Source of the DNA: Agrobacterium tumefaciens | GTDB lineage: Bacteria; Pseudomonadota; Alphaproteobacteria; Rhizobiales; Rhizobiaceae | DNA: 64,000 nucleotides | NCBI RefSeq assembly: GCF_013318015.2 | Contig: NZ_CP115841.1 | Span: 1,860,001 to 1,924,000 of the forward strand | Reading direction: 5' to 3' | Part shown: piece by piece, positions 16,497-25,877 of the stretch | How positions within the stretch are numbered: position 1 is the first letter of the stretch | Layout: every line of letters starts with the position of its first letter | Translations under genes and position numbers: made by a program | The notes under the pieces: generated by a model | The model's database searches: none | Seen by the model: only the letters and a program-made list of their open reading frames with translations | Told to the model about the DNA's origin: nothing

Positions 16497-18737
16497 ATGT
16501 CCATCTCGCGCACACATTCGGCGCTGTTTTTGTGCACTGCCATGTCTCTTCTGCCCTTTGCCGGACCTGCGCAATCGCAGGATGCCGCGTCGCAGACCAA
16601 CGACACCACCACTCTGGAGAAGATCGTGGTCAAGGGCAAGCGCGTCAAAAGCGCGAATGCAGCCGCCGACACACCGCTTGCAAGCCAGACGACGGCGGAA
16701 GACATCAGGAAGAAAGACATCGGCAGCATCAAGGACCTCGGAAACTCCACCGAGCCGGGTGCCGATTATGTGGATGCCAAGCCCGGCAGGCCCGGCGGCC
16801 TGTTCATTCGCGGTCTGGGCGGCGCCCGTGTCGTGACCCTGATCGACAATATTCCCGTTCCCTTCTTCAACAATTTCGCCCGTCAGGGACAGGCCACGAC
16901 GACCCTGAGTGATACCAGTTCGAGCTTTGATTTTTCATCGCTTTCCACGGTTGACGTTGTACGCGGCGCCGATTCCAGCCGCATCGGTTCCGGCGCCCTT
17001 GGCGGCGCACTCGTTCTGCGCACGCTTGAGCCGGAAGACCTGATCGGTGAAGGCAAGGACTGGGGCGGTGTTGCCAAGACCACCTATGACAGCGAGGACA
17101 GAAGCGTCGGCGGATCGCTCGCCGTTGCAAAGAAGATCGAAAACACCTCGGTTCTGTTCCAGGGCTCCTACAAGCGCGGCAACGAAACGGACAATAAGGG
17201 CTTCGCCGATATCTACGGAACCCGCCGCACCAAGCCCAACCCGGCAGATACCTACGAAAGCAACCTGATGTTCAAGATCCGCCAGGATCTGGAAGGCGGC
17301 CACCGCATCGGGCTTACGGCCGAGCGCTATTCATTGAGAGATCGCAGCGACATGCGAACCCTGCAAGGCGTCAGCGTATCGGGATCGACTTACCGTATTG
17401 GCGACTACAGCGGCTACGAGGATACGGAGCGCGACCGCGTATCGCTCGATTACGAATATGAAGCGCCGTCGACAGACAGCCTGATCGATGCAGCCAATCT
17501 GTCGCTCTACTGGACGCGCCTCTCCAAGGAATCCGGCGCTGGCAACCGGCTGACCAACAACTCGCTCTATATCCGCGAAGACAGCATGCGCAACAGCGCT
17601 TTCGGCATCGTCGGCGGCCTTGAATCCGGTTTCGAACTCGGCGGCGTGCAGCACACCGTGCGCTTCGGCGGCAACGCCATGACAACCGATTTCAGCCAGG
17701 CGCTTTATGCCAACACAGGCGGAGTGACCTCATCGTCACAGTCGGACATGCCTGACGTGAGCGGCAAGAGCCTTGGCCTCTATCTCGATGACGAAATCGC
17801 GTTTGGAAACGGTTTCAGGCTGACCCCCGGACTGCGCTTCGATTCCTACGATTACGATCCGGATGGCTCGGTATCCAGCAACAGCGGTTACAACACCTTC
17901 GGCCTGCCAAGCGGCAATAGCGGTTCGCGCTTCTCGCCGAAGCTGCTCGCCACCTACGACGTGACACCGGAATTGCAGCTCTTCGCACAATGGTCGATGG
18001 CCTATCGCGCTCCGACCATCAACGAGCTTTATCTGAACTTCTCGAATATCAGCTCCGGTTATGCCGTGGTCGGCAACTCCGCACTCAACCCCGAAACCAG
18101 CAACGGCTTTGAAATCGGCGCCAATTACGCATCCGGCGATCTGACGGGGAGCCTGACGCTGTTCCACAACAAGTACAAGAACTTCATCGAGCAATACACG
18201 ACCTCGACGACGCTGTTCCCCGGCTTCGGCGGCAGGGGCAACGGATCGCTCTTTACCTATCGCAACCGCAACAATGTTGAAATCTCCGGCGTGGAAGCCA
18301 AGGTCCGCAAGGAACTCGCAAACGGCTTCTTCGCCCATGCGTCGCTTGCTTATGCTTATGGCAAAGACACAGACAGCAACGAATTCATCCGCACGGTGGC
18401 GCCGTTCAAGTCCGTCCTCGGCGTCGGCTACGCACAGGAGACATGGGGCACGGAATTCACCGGCATCTTCTCCTCGCATATGCGTGACGACAAGGTGGCC
18501 ACAACCTACGACGCGCCCGGTTACGGCATCTTCAACCTGACCGGCTGGTGGGAACCGGAACAGACCAAGGGCCTGCGTATTCAGGCCGGCGTCTACAACC
18601 TGTTCGACAAGCAATACTGGAACGCCGTCGGCGTCCGTGACGTCAACCCCAATGCCGTCAGCACCGTCAACCAGCCTGTCGACTTCTATACGGAAGCGGG
18701 ACGCACCTTCAAAATCTCTCTGACCCAGAAATTCTGA
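16497..18737 (+). CDS. TonB-dependent outer-membrane receptor, hemoglobin/transferrin/lactoferrin type
   Basis: The 746-residue protein has a signal peptide (about 1-28), a TonB box (EKIVVKG), a plug domain (GGLFIRGLGGARVVTLIDNIPV, VDVVRGADSSRIGSGALGGALVLRT, about 75-185) and a 22-strand barrel ending in aromatic Phe (ISLTQKF). The region YRAPTINELYLNF...NSALNPETSNGFE is the FRAP/NPNL region of heme and hemoglobin receptors. However, the His that usually lies between FRAP and NPNL is missing, so heme as substrate is uncertain. Two RirA-type boxes upstream indicate induction under iron limitation. It is followed by a strong terminator. Confidence 0.92.
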   Translation: MSISRTHSALFLCTAMSLLPFAGPAQSQDAASQTNDTTTLEKIVVKGKRVKSANAAADTPLASQTTAEDIRKKDIGSIKDLGNSTEPGADYVDAKPGRPGGLFIRGLGGARVVTLIDNIPVPFFNNFARQGQATTTLSDTSSSFDFSSLSTVDVVRGADSSRIGSGALGGALVLRTLEPEDLIGEGKDWGGVAKTTYDSEDRSVGGSLAVAKKIENTSVLFQGSYKRGNETDNKGFADIYGTRRTKPNPADTYESNLMFKIRQDLEGGHRIGLTAERYSLRDRSDMRTLQGVSVSGSTYRIGDYSGYEDTERDRVSLDYEYEAPSTDSLIDAANLSLYWTRLSKESGAGNRLTNNSLYIREDSMRNSAFGIVGGLESGFELGGVQHTVRFGGNAMTTDFSQALYANTGGVTSSSQSDMPDVSGKSLGLYLDDEIAFGNGFRLTPGLRFDSYDYDPDGSVSSNSGYNTFGLPSGNSGSRFSPKLLATYDVTPELQLFAQWSMAYRAPTINELYLNFSNISSGYAVVGNSALNPETSNGFEIGANYASGDLTGSLTLFHNKYKNFIEQYTTSTTLFPGFGGRGNGSLFTYRNRNNVEISGVEAKVRKELANGFFAHASLAYAYGKDTDSNEFIRTVAPFKSVLGVGYAQETWGTEFTGIFSSHMRDDKVATTYDAPGYGIFNLTGWWEPEQTKGLRIQAGVYNLFDKQYWNAVGVRDVNPNAVSTVNQPVDFYTEAGRTFKISLTQKF

Positions 18738-18763
18738 ACCCGGTCGGAACATCATCTCCAGTC

Positions 18764-18790
18764 GGGGCGGCCTTCGGGTCGCCCCCTTTT
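18764..18790 (+). terminator. Rho-independent terminator of the TonB receptor gene
   Basis: A nine-pair stem (18764-18772 with 18777-18785, including one G-U) is capped by a C(UUCG)G tetraloop and followed by a T run. Confidence 0.88.
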
Positions 18791-18792
18791 TA

Positions 18793-19689
18793 TCAGCGGC
18801 AGTAGAGATAACCTCCCTTTCGCTCCAGCACGTCGAGATGCAGGTGATCCTGATGGGTCGCGTCGCTGCCGGGGGAAAGAACGGTTCGGAAGAACAGGCA
18901 GGCGGCGGCTGTGATCGTCCGCTGGAAGGCACCTTCCACCGTTCCATCCTCGCCGCGCGGCTTCATCACCAGCGGATCGCCCTTGTCAAAGGAAATGGTG
19001 GAAATGTCGACAGCATTGCCCTTGGCATGTTCGGAAATCTTGCCGGTTTCGGCACTGTTGCGGTTGCGGCAAATATAGGTCGAGGCATTGGCAATCGCCG
19101 TTACCTTTTTGTCCGGCAGGGCGAGAGCCGCAGCCGGCAGCATCATCTCCTTTGTCCAGCGCGATAGCGCAAGGGCCGTTTCGCAGCGCATGGTGCCAGA
19201 TGGTTCAAGCTTGATGCCCGGCAGCACCACGGAAAGCTCGATCGGCGCTTCGATACCGCACCCCTGCTCGTCGTCGCGGATCGGCTCGAGCTCTTTGAAT
19301 TCCGCGCCGATTTCCTTCAATGCGCCAAGGCAGGCCTGAAGCTCTGCCGGGTCTTCCGGCTTCACAGGCTCCGGCGGTTTTTCCTCGGGTTTCGTTGCTT
19401 CGACAACCGGAGTTACCGTCTCGCCGCCGTTTTGCCCCTTGTCATCTTTCTTCTTGTCCTCGGCACCCTTCCCTTCCGCGTCGGATTTTCCTTCTTCAGG
19501 CGGTTGCGGCTTGGGGGTCGGCTTCGGTGTGTCTTCGGGCGTTTGCGCGCCCTTATCGGCCGGCTTTTCCGTTGTGGCAGGTGCTTGCTGTTCGCCAGGC
19601 TTCGGCTGTGGCACCGGCACCTGTGGCGGCGGTTCGGAAGCGGAAATAAGGGCGAGACTCGTCATCAGAAGACACAGGCGATGAAGCAT
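18793..19689 (-). CDS. Extensin-like family protein (periplasmic, Pro-rich linker)
   Basis: The 298-residue protein has a signal-like N-terminus (MLHRLCLLMTSLALISASEP), a long low-complexity Pro/Lys/Glu linker (about 18-120) and a C-terminal extensin-like domain. The last domain shows SEHAKGNAVDISTISF and ATHQDHLHLDV, a His/Asp/His arrangement like the zinc ligands of M15 peptidases, so a cell-wall peptidase role is plausible. The Cys-rich CGIEAPIELSVVL and MRCETA segments are typical of the family. The start at 19689 has AGGAG upstream; an upstream in-frame ATG at 19752 has no signal-like sequence. Confidence 0.85.
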   Translation of the reverse strand: MLHRLCLLMTSLALISASEPPPQVPVPQPKPGEQQAPATTEKPADKGAQTPEDTPKPTPKPQPPEEGKSDAEGKGAEDKKKDDKGQNGGETVTPVVEATKPEEKPPEPVKPEDPAELQACLGALKEIGAEFKELEPIRDDEQGCGIEAPIELSVVLPGIKLEPSGTMRCETALALSRWTKEMMLPAAALALPDKKVTAIANASTYICRNRNSAETGKISEHAKGNAVDISTISFDKGDPLVMKPRGEDGTVEGAFQRTITAAACLFFRTVLSPGSDATHQDHLHLDVLERKGGYLYCR

Positions 19690-19770
19690 TTTCCGGGGCA
19701 CTCCTGACTGTTTCGGCAGGACAGGAACGCAACTCGCGCCGGTAAGGTTCATTCCGTCGCCGGAATCCGC

Positions 19771-19799
19771 TTGCCAAGGCGAATTGTGCAGGCTAACAA
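19771..19799 (+). promoter_or_regulatory. Promoter of the trp leader
   Basis: TTGCCA (19771-19776) and TAACAA (19794-19799) are 17 nt apart. The expected start of transcription, 7-8 bases further, coincides with the first ATG of the leader ORF at 19807, which makes the leader transcript leaderless. Confidence 0.6.
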
Positions 19800-19806
19800 T
19801 TTTCCC

Positions 19807-19866
19807 ATGAACATCGTGTCTATGAACATTGCTAACTGGTGGTGGAGCAGCTTTACGCGGCCTTGA
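19807..19866 (+). CDS. trpL: trp operon leader peptide TrpL
   Basis: The frame encodes MNIVSMNIANWWWSSFTRP (19 residues) with three consecutive Trp codons at 19837-19845. A second in-frame ATG at 19822 would give a 14-residue peptide. No Shine-Dalgarno precedes either ATG. Because the promoter places transcription start at about 19806-19807, leaderless initiation at the first ATG is the best reading, as in S. meliloti. The peptide senses Trp-tRNA supply and, in S. meliloti, has extra roles in multidrug resistance. Confidence 0.85.
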   Translation: MNIVSMNIANWWWSSFTRP

Positions 19867-19922
19867 CCAGTCATGTCTTCAGACAAAGTCCAAGCCGCCC
19901 GAATTTTCAGGCGGCTTTTTTG
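19807..19922 (+). ncRNA. trpL: trp attenuator RNA (rnTrpL-type leader)
   Basis: This leader contains the trpL ORF and a terminator: AAGCCGCC (19892-19899) pairs with GGCGGCTT (19910-19917), followed by a T run. GCGGC at 19857-19861, at the end of trpL, can pair with GCCGC in the 5' arm of the terminator (19894-19898) with further TTG/CAA pairs, forming an antiterminator. A ribosome stalled at the Trp codons (19837-19845) leaves 19857 free; one at the stop codon covers it. In Sinorhizobium meliloti the equivalent released leader (rnTrpL) also acts in trans as a small RNA. Confidence 0.85.
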
Positions 19923-19971
19923 TTATTCTGCCGCCTGTCATCGGGCCTGAAAAACGGGAAGTGCGAAAGAA

Positions 19972-22161
19972 ATGGTAACGATCATTCAGGATGACGGAGC
20001 GGAAACCTACGAGACGAAAGGCGGCATAAAGGTCAGCCGAAAGCGTCGCGCCGCCGAATATGCCAGCGCCATCGACAACTACATCGAAAAGCTCGATGCC
20101 CATCGCGGCGCGGTTTTCTCGTCCAACTACGAATATCCGGGCCGCTACACGCGCTGGGATACGGCCATCATCGATCCGCCGCTCGGCATTTCCTGCTTCG
20201 GTCGCCAGATGTGGATCGAAGCCTATAACGGCCGCGGCGAAGTGCTGCTCGACCTCATCACCGAAAAGCTGAAGGCGACGCCCGATCTGACGCTGGGCGC
20301 ATCCTCCGTCCGCCGTCTGGACCTCACGGTCAACGAGCCGGACCGCGTCTTTACGGAAGAAGAACGCTCGAAAATCCCGACCGTCTTCACGGCGCTGCGC
20401 GCCATCGTCGACCTGTTCTATTCGAATGCGGATTCGGCCATCGGCCTGTTCGGCGCCTTCGGTTACGATCTCGCTTTCCAGTTCGACGCGATCAAGCTTT
20501 CGCTCGCGCGCCCGGAAGACCAGCGCGACATGGTGCTTTATCTGCCTGACGAAATTCTCGTCGTGGACCATTATTCCGCCAAGGCCTGGATCGACCGTTA
20601 CGATTTCGAGAAGGACGGTGTAACGACGGACGGCAAGTCCTCAGAGATCGCGCCCGATCCCTTCAAGACCACCGACACGATCCCGCCCAAGGGCGATCAC
20701 CGTCCCGGCGAATATTCCGAGCTGGTGGTGAAGGCCAAGGAAAGCTTCCGACGCGGCGATCTGTTCGAGGTCGTTCCCGGCCAGAAGTTCATGGAGCGCT
20801 GCGAAAGCAATCCATCGGCGATCTCCCGCCGCCTGAAGGCGATCAACCCTTCGCCCTATTCCTTCTTCATCAATCTCGGTCATCAGGAATATCTGGTCGG
20901 TGCTTCGCCGGAAATGTTCGTGCGCGTCTCCGGCCGTCGCATTGAGACCTGCCCGATTTCAGGCACCATCAAGCGTGGCGACGACCCGATTGCCGACAGC
21001 GAGCAGATCCTGAAGCTGCTGAATTCGAAGAAGGACGAGTCCGAACTGACCATGTGCTCGGATGTGGACCGCAATGACAAGAGCCGCGTCTGTGAGCCGG
21101 GTTCGGTGAAGGTCATCGGCCGCCGCCAGATCGAGATGTATTCGCGCCTCATCCACACGGTCGACCACATCGAGGGCCGTCTGCGCGACGACATGGATGC
21201 CTTCGATGGCTTCCTCAGCCACGCCTGGGCCGTCACCGTCACCGGCGCACCGAAGCTCTGGGCCATGCGGTTCATTGAAAGTCATGAAAAGAGCCCGCGC
21301 GCCTGGTATGGCGGTGCAATCGGCATGGTCGGTTTCAACGGCGACATGAATACCGGGCTTACGCTGCGCACCATCCGTATCAAGGATGGCATCGCGGAAG
21401 TCCGCGCCGGTGCGACGCTTCTCAATGATTCCAATCCGCAGGAAGAAGAAGCCGAAACCGAACTGAAGGCATCCGCCATGATCGCGGCCATTCGCGATGC
21501 AAAAGCTACAAACTCGGCCGCCACCAAGCGCGATGCCGCCAAGGTGGGCACCGGCGTCAAAATCCTGCTGGTCGATCACGAAGACAGTTTCGTGCACACG
21601 TTGGCGAATTATTTCCGCCAGACGGGCGCCACGGTTTCCACCGTCAGAACGCCGGTTGCAGCGGAGGTCTTCGACCGCTTCCAGCCCGATCTCGTCGTGC
21701 TCTCGCCCGGACCGGGCAGCCCGACGGATTTCGACTGCAAGGCGACGATCAAGGCCGCCCGCGCCCGCGAGTTGCCGATCTTCGGCGTGTGCCTCGGTCT
21801 TCAGGCGCTGGCGGAAGCCTATGGCGGCGAACTTCGCCAACTTGCGGTACCAATGCACGGCAAGCCCTCACGCATCCGCGTGCTGGAGCCAGGCCTGGTC
21901 TTCTCCGGACTCGGCAAGGAAGTGACCGTGGGTCGCTACCACTCGATCTTCGCCGACCCTTCCACCCTTCCGCGTGATTTCATCATCACCGCGGAAAGTG
22001 AAGACGGCACGATCATGGGCATCGAACACGCCAAGGAACCGGTAGCCGCCGTTCAGTTCCACCCGGAATCGATCATGACTCTCGGCCAGGATGCCGGCAT
22101 GCGCATGATCGAGAACGTCGTGGTGCATCTCACCCGCAAGGCGAAAACCAAGGCAGCGTAA
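19972..22161 (+). CDS. trpE(G): Anthranilate synthase, fused TrpE(G)
   Basis: The 729-residue enzyme converts chorismate and glutamine to anthranilate, the first step of tryptophan synthesis. The TrpE part spans about 1-510 with chorismate-binding signatures ([65 protein letters not shown]). A short linker ([14 protein letters not shown]) joins it to a class I glutamine amidotransferase (about 530-729) with nucleophile Cys607 in GVCLGLQ and His697/Glu699 in FHPESI. The fusion is typical of Rhizobiaceae. It is controlled by the trpL attenuator directly upstream and is monocistronic here. Confidence 0.97.
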   Translation: MVTIIQDDGAETYETKGGIKVSRKRRAAEYASAIDNYIEKLDAHRGAVFSSNYEYPGRYTRWDTAIIDPPLGISCFGRQMWIEAYNGRGEVLLDLITEKLKATPDLTLGASSVRRLDLTVNEPDRVFTEEERSKIPTVFTALRAIVDLFYSNADSAIGLFGAFGYDLAFQFDAIKLSLARPEDQRDMVLYLPDEILVVDHYSAKAWIDRYDFEKDGVTTDGKSSEIAPDPFKTTDTIPPKGDHRPGEYSELVVKAKESFRRGDLFEVVPGQKFMERCESNPSAISRRLKAINPSPYSFFINLGHQEYLVGASPEMFVRVSGRRIETCPISGTIKRGDDPIADSEQILKLLNSKKDESELTMCSDVDRNDKSRVCEPGSVKVIGRRQIEMYSRLIHTVDHIEGRLRDDMDAFDGFLSHAWAVTVTGAPKLWAMRFIESHEKSPRAWYGGAIGMVGFNGDMNTGLTLRTIRIKDGIAEVRAGATLLNDSNPQEEEAETELKASAMIAAIRDAKATNSAATKRDAAKVGTGVKILLVDHEDSFVHTLANYFRQTGATVSTVRTPVAAEVFDRFQPDLVVLSPGPGSPTDFDCKATIKAARARELPIFGVCLGLQALAEAYGGELRQLAVPMHGKPSRIRVLEPGLVFSGLGKEVTVGRYHSIFADPSTLPRDFIITAESEDGTIMGIEHAKEPVAAVQFHPESIMTLGQDAGMRMIENVVVHLTRKAKTKAA

Positions 22162-22172
22162 ACATCCTGCAT

Positions 22173-22197
22173 CGGCGGCGTCACTTCGGCGCCGCCG
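22173..22197 (+). terminator. 3' hairpin of trpE(G)
   Basis: CGGCGGCG (22173-22180) pairs with CGCCGCCG (22190-22197), 11 bases after the stop codon. A T run is lacking, so termination strength is unclear. Confidence 0.45.
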
Positions 22198-22237
22198 GGC
22201 AAGCCTCAAACAGCGCGACTTCGAGATCGCCTGCTGC

Positions 22238-23182
22238 CTAGCTACGCGGCAGCGATGTGGAAATGCACAGCGCGAATTTCTTCAAAAGTTGCATGTCGAA
22301 GTGGCCTTCCCGGCGCAACATCCACGTCAGCGCTTCGTTTGCCGTCCAAGGCTTCTTGTAGGGCCGAACCGAGGTTACGGCGTCATAGACATCGCAGATC
22401 GCCGCAATGCGCGCGTGAAGACTGATCTCGTTTCCGGCGCAGCCGCTGGGATAACCGCCGCCATCAATGCGCTCGTGATGATTGAAGCAGACATCCAGAA
22501 CCATGGCCGGCATCTGCTCGTTGCGAGACAAGATATCCCGGCCGAACGTTGGATGAAGATTGATGATTTCCCGCTCGGTGGCGCTTAACCCTTCCGCCTT
22601 GTTGAGGATCGACGAAGGAATTTCCACCTTGCCGATATCGTGCAGCAGGCCGCTGATGCCGAGCAGATCAACCGTTTCCTTGTCCAGCCCGAGATAATTG
22701 CCAAAATGGATCATCAACCCGCTGACGGAAACCGAATGCACGAAGGTCGTCTCGTCCTTCGACTTCAACCGGGTAACCCCGATGAAAATCGCCGGGTTCG
22801 ACTGGACCGCATCGGAAATCTTGCCGGCCGCCGCTGTCATGCCCTTGAGGGAGACGCAGCCACCGGCTTCGGCAACGGCAAATGTCTCGGCAATGGCATC
22901 GGCGGCGGAGCGCACGGCATGGGTGATGGCAGCCATGGTTTCGGGGCCATTGTTTAATCGCGGCGGGACGGTTCCAGAGTACGGCCTACCCTCGATATCG
23001 TTTCCCTTGGCCGTATTGATGATGATGCTTTCAGCGCCGCTCAATTTCAATTGACGCATCAACTCTTCATGGCGCAGAAGAAATCGATATCGCTGCAAAA
23101 ATCCGCTGTTCGAAAGCGCTCCCTCGACCGCTTCGATAAACATGCCAACCGTCAATTGCTGGGTAGAAATTCGTTTGAGCAT
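22238..23182 (-). CDS. HD-GYP domain cyclic-di-GMP phosphodiesterase
   Basis: The 314-residue protein has an N-terminal DUF3391-like part (LKRISTQQLTVGMFIEAVEG) and an HD-GYP domain from about 140. The metal motif HDIGKVEIP, the partner histidines in NLHPTFGRDIL and FNHHERIDGGGYP, and the GYP triplet itself are all present, so it should be active in hydrolysing c-di-GMP. There is no receiver or membrane domain, so the input signal is unknown. It is divergent from adenine deaminase across 276 AT-rich bases. Confidence 0.92.
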   Translation of the reverse strand: MLKRISTQQLTVGMFIEAVEGALSNSGFLQRYRFLLRHEELMRQLKLSGAESIIINTAKGNDIEGRPYSGTVPPRLNNGPETMAAITHAVRSAADAIAETFAVAEAGGCVSLKGMTAAAGKISDAVQSNPAIFIGVTRLKSKDETTFVHSVSVSGLMIHFGNYLGLDKETVDLLGISGLLHDIGKVEIPSSILNKAEGLSATEREIINLHPTFGRDILSRNEQMPAMVLDVCFNHHERIDGGGYPSGCAGNEISLHARIAAICDVYDAVTSVRPYKKPWTANEALTWMLRREGHFDMQLLKKFALCISTSLPRS

Positions 23183-23458
23183 CAGACGCTTTTATTTTCC
23201 TTCCCGGGAATGGTAACCTCCGCTGGCAATTGCTGAAAAGACCGGAACCAACCGGTATCCCTCCAAGGGTAAGTTACGCATTCCTAACATTGTTCAATTT
23301 TGGAACTTAAACATAAGATAGCACGAATATGAAAATTTTTTACTCTGGATATATTTAAAACGCAAAGAATCAATTCGATTAAGCCAAGAAACAACCTAAG
23401 AATGTAAATACTGAAAATTCTCGCGAACGACGTAAACCAGGAGCCGAAGAAAAGCCGC

Positions 23459-25153
23459 ATGAATTCGAAACTTGAAACGCGCATCGATCAGGGTACGGGC
23501 CGTGAACCGGCAGATATAGTTCTCAAGGGCGGACGATTCTTCGACCTCGTAACTGGAGAACTTGTTGCCTCCGACATCGCCATCTGCGGCGATACCATCG
23601 TTGGAACTTGCGAAAGCTACAAGGGTCGCCGGGAAATCGACATTTCGGGGAAAATCGTCGTTCCAGGTTTCATCGATACCCATCTCCACATCGAATCATC
23701 GCTGGTCACGCCGCACGAATTCGACCGCTGCGTTCTGCCCTACGGCGTTACCACCGCCATCTGCGACCCGCATGAGATCGCCAATGTTCTGGGCGCGGAG
23801 GGGCTTCGGTTCTTCCTGGACAGTTCCATGGAAACCATCATGGACATCCGCGTGCAGCTCTCGTCCTGCGTGCCCGCAACCCATCTGGAAACCTCGGGCG
23901 CCGATCTGCCGATCGAAAAACTGCTGCCGTTCCGTGATCATCCGAAGGTTATCGGCCTTGCCGAATTCATGAATTTTCCGGGTGTCATCCACAAAGACCC
24001 GGTATGCATGGCAAAACTCGAAGCCTTTCAGGGACAGCATATCGACGGACACGCGCCGCTTCTGTCGGGAACGGCGCTGAACGGATATCTGGCAGCCGGC
24101 ATCCGCACCGAACATGAGTGCACCAGTGCTGCCGAGGCTTTGGAAAAGATCCGCAAGGGCATGCATATTCTCGTGCGCGAAGGCTCGGTCTCAAAAGACC
24201 TGCACGCCCTGATGCCTGTTATCACCGAGCGTCTGTCGCCTTATCTTGCGCTTTGCACCGATGACCGCAACCCCCTCGACATCGCCGAACAGGGTCATCT
24301 CGATTATATGATCCGCACTGCAATCGCCAACGGCGTGGAACCGCTCGCCATCTACCGCGCCGCCTCGATTTCCGCCGCAAAGGCCTTCGGCCTGCGCGAT
24401 CGCGGTCTTATCGCACCGGGCTGGCGTGCCGACCTCGTGGTGATCGACACCTTGCAGAACTGCAAGGCCGGTATGGTCTTCTCCGGCGGCCGTATCGTCG
24501 ACGACGCGCTGTTTGCCACCCGCAAGCCGGTCGCGCCCGTCGGTCTTGACAGCGTCAAGGCAAGACCCGTGCTCGCCGCCCATTTCGGCGTGCCGGTCGC
24601 GCAAGGCGAGACCCCGGTGATGGGGGTGCTCCCCGGCAAGATCATCACCGAACATCGCCGCTACACGCTGCCGACGGACGGCAACCAGACGACTGTCGAT
24701 CTCGCAAACGACATCATCAAGGTCGCCGTCATCGAGCGCCATGGCAAGAACGGCAACCACGCCAACGGCTTCGTGCAGGGCTTCGGGCTGAAGAAGGGCG
24801 CCATCGCCTCCACTGTCGGTCATGACAGCCACAATATCTGCGTTGTCGGCGTTAACGAGGACGACATGGCGCTGGCCGCCAACCGGCTCGGCGAAATCAA
24901 GGGCGGTTTCGTGGTAGTCGAAGACGGCAAGGTGACGGGCGAGATTGCGCTCCCGGTCGCCGGGTTGATGAGCCTCGAACCTTACGAAACGGTGCGAGAC
25001 ACGCTCCACACCCTGCGAAAGGCAGCCTATGCGCTCGGCACGACGCTCGAGGAGCCCTTCCTGCAGGTGGCTTTCCTGCCGCTACCCGTCATCCCGCACC
25101 TGAAGATTTCCGACATGGGCATGGTGGATGTGGATCGGTTTGCACTGATCTGA
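23459..25153 (+). CDS. ade: Adenine deaminase
   Basis: The 564-residue amidohydrolase-superfamily enzyme deaminates adenine to hypoxanthine. The metal motif is [13 protein letters not shown] (about 71-83), followed by [33 protein letters not shown] and the essential [11 protein letters not shown] region near 260. The C-terminal [12 protein letters not shown] segment is diagnostic of adenine deaminase. It supplies hypoxanthine to the xanthine dehydrogenase genes 15 kb away. It is monocistronic, with a strong terminator 50 bases after the stop. Confidence 0.95.
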   Translation: MNSKLETRIDQGTGREPADIVLKGGRFFDLVTGELVASDIAICGDTIVGTCESYKGRREIDISGKIVVPGFIDTHLHIESSLVTPHEFDRCVLPYGVTTAICDPHEIANVLGAEGLRFFLDSSMETIMDIRVQLSSCVPATHLETSGADLPIEKLLPFRDHPKVIGLAEFMNFPGVIHKDPVCMAKLEAFQGQHIDGHAPLLSGTALNGYLAAGIRTEHECTSAAEALEKIRKGMHILVREGSVSKDLHALMPVITERLSPYLALCTDDRNPLDIAEQGHLDYMIRTAIANGVEPLAIYRAASISAAKAFGLRDRGLIAPGWRADLVVIDTLQNCKAGMVFSGGRIVDDALFATRKPVAPVGLDSVKARPVLAAHFGVPVAQGETPVMGVLPGKIITEHRRYTLPTDGNQTTVDLANDIIKVAVIERHGKNGNHANGFVQGFGLKKGAIASTVGHDSHNICVVGVNEDDMALAANRLGEIKGGFVVVEDGKVTGEIALPVAGLMSLEPYETVRDTLHTLRKAAYALGTTLEEPFLQVAFLPLPVIPHLKISDMGMVDVDRFALI

Positions 25154-25202
25154 CGATGGAGTTTATCGGCTGGAAACAGCGTAATCTGCTTATGCCGCGT
25201 TT

Positions 25203-25236
25203 CTGAGACGGCGCGAGCCGTCTCAGGTTTTCGTTT
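25203..25236 (+). terminator. Rho-independent terminator of ade
   Basis: A perfect 10-bp stem (25203-25212 with 25217-25226) with a GCGA tetraloop is followed by GTTTTCGTTT. Confidence 0.8.
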
Positions 25237-25406
25237 CTGCAGGCCAGGTCACGTAATAATATTTGTCCGCGACCCTGCCAAAATAGGCGTGGCGCAAGTT
25301 CCCGGAATAAGCATAAAAGAGCCGAGCGACGTCCGCATGAAAATGCCGGTTAAGACAAGGCGAAACGGACGGATTGCTAAATCGGCTGACTTACAGCATC
25401 GGCAAG

Positions 25407-25877
25407 TCATGAATGCGATGGCAGCAGCTTGCGGAAATAAACCACCCGTTCGGTCTCCTCAAACCCCAGCGCCGCATGCATGCGGTGTGAATCGATATTG
25501 GCAATATCGGCATCGGAGGCAAGCTCGCTCACACCCTTGCTGATCGCCCAGCGGGTGACCTCGGCGATCAATGCCGCGGCAACGCCCTGACCGCGGAATT
25601 CTTCTTCCACATAAACGCCTTCGAGAAACGCAACAGGCGAGGTATCGCATCCGTTGACATAATCCCGCCGGAGGCTGACGTCGGCAAAACCGATGGCCAT
25701 TCCGACCAGATCATAGGCAATGAAACCGGCGTCGTTGTCGGAGAGGTTCTGCAATTCCGCCCTGTGTTCGGCAACGGAGGCATCGGGCCATAAACGGTGG
25801 CGCAAAAGGGACCAGTCGTCCAGAAATGCTGCGGCGTCCCTGATGGAAAATTGCAGGCTCAAGCGACGACCCCGCAA
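25407..25877 (-). CDS. GNAT N-acetyltransferase, AAC(6')-like
   Basis: The 156-residue protein has the GNAT fold with the acetyl-CoA motif A at EFRGQGVAAALIAEV (about 93-107), preceded by VAFLEGVYVEE and followed by LASDADIANIDSHRMHAALGFEETERVVYFRK. This layout is that of aminoglycoside 6'-N-acetyltransferase-like proteins. Only TTG codons are available near the start (25877 or 25862). The reading overlaps the 3' end of the upstream alpha-glucosidase gene by up to 19 bases, so it is probably translationally coupled to it. An actual resistance role is not shown. Confidence 0.8.
   Translation of the reverse strand: MRGRRLSLQFSIRDAAAFLDDWSLLRHRLWPDASVAEHRAELQNLSDNDAGFIAYDLVGMAIGFADVSLRRDYVNGCDTSPVAFLEGVYVEEEFRGQGVAAALIAEVTRWAISKGVSELASDADIANIDSHRMHAALGFEETERVVYFRKLLPSHS

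Noticed and set aside
17736..18947. 403-codon minus-strand frame over the TonB receptor
   Set aside because: Antisense to the barrel region of a convincing receptor and to the end of the extensin-like gene; no domain.
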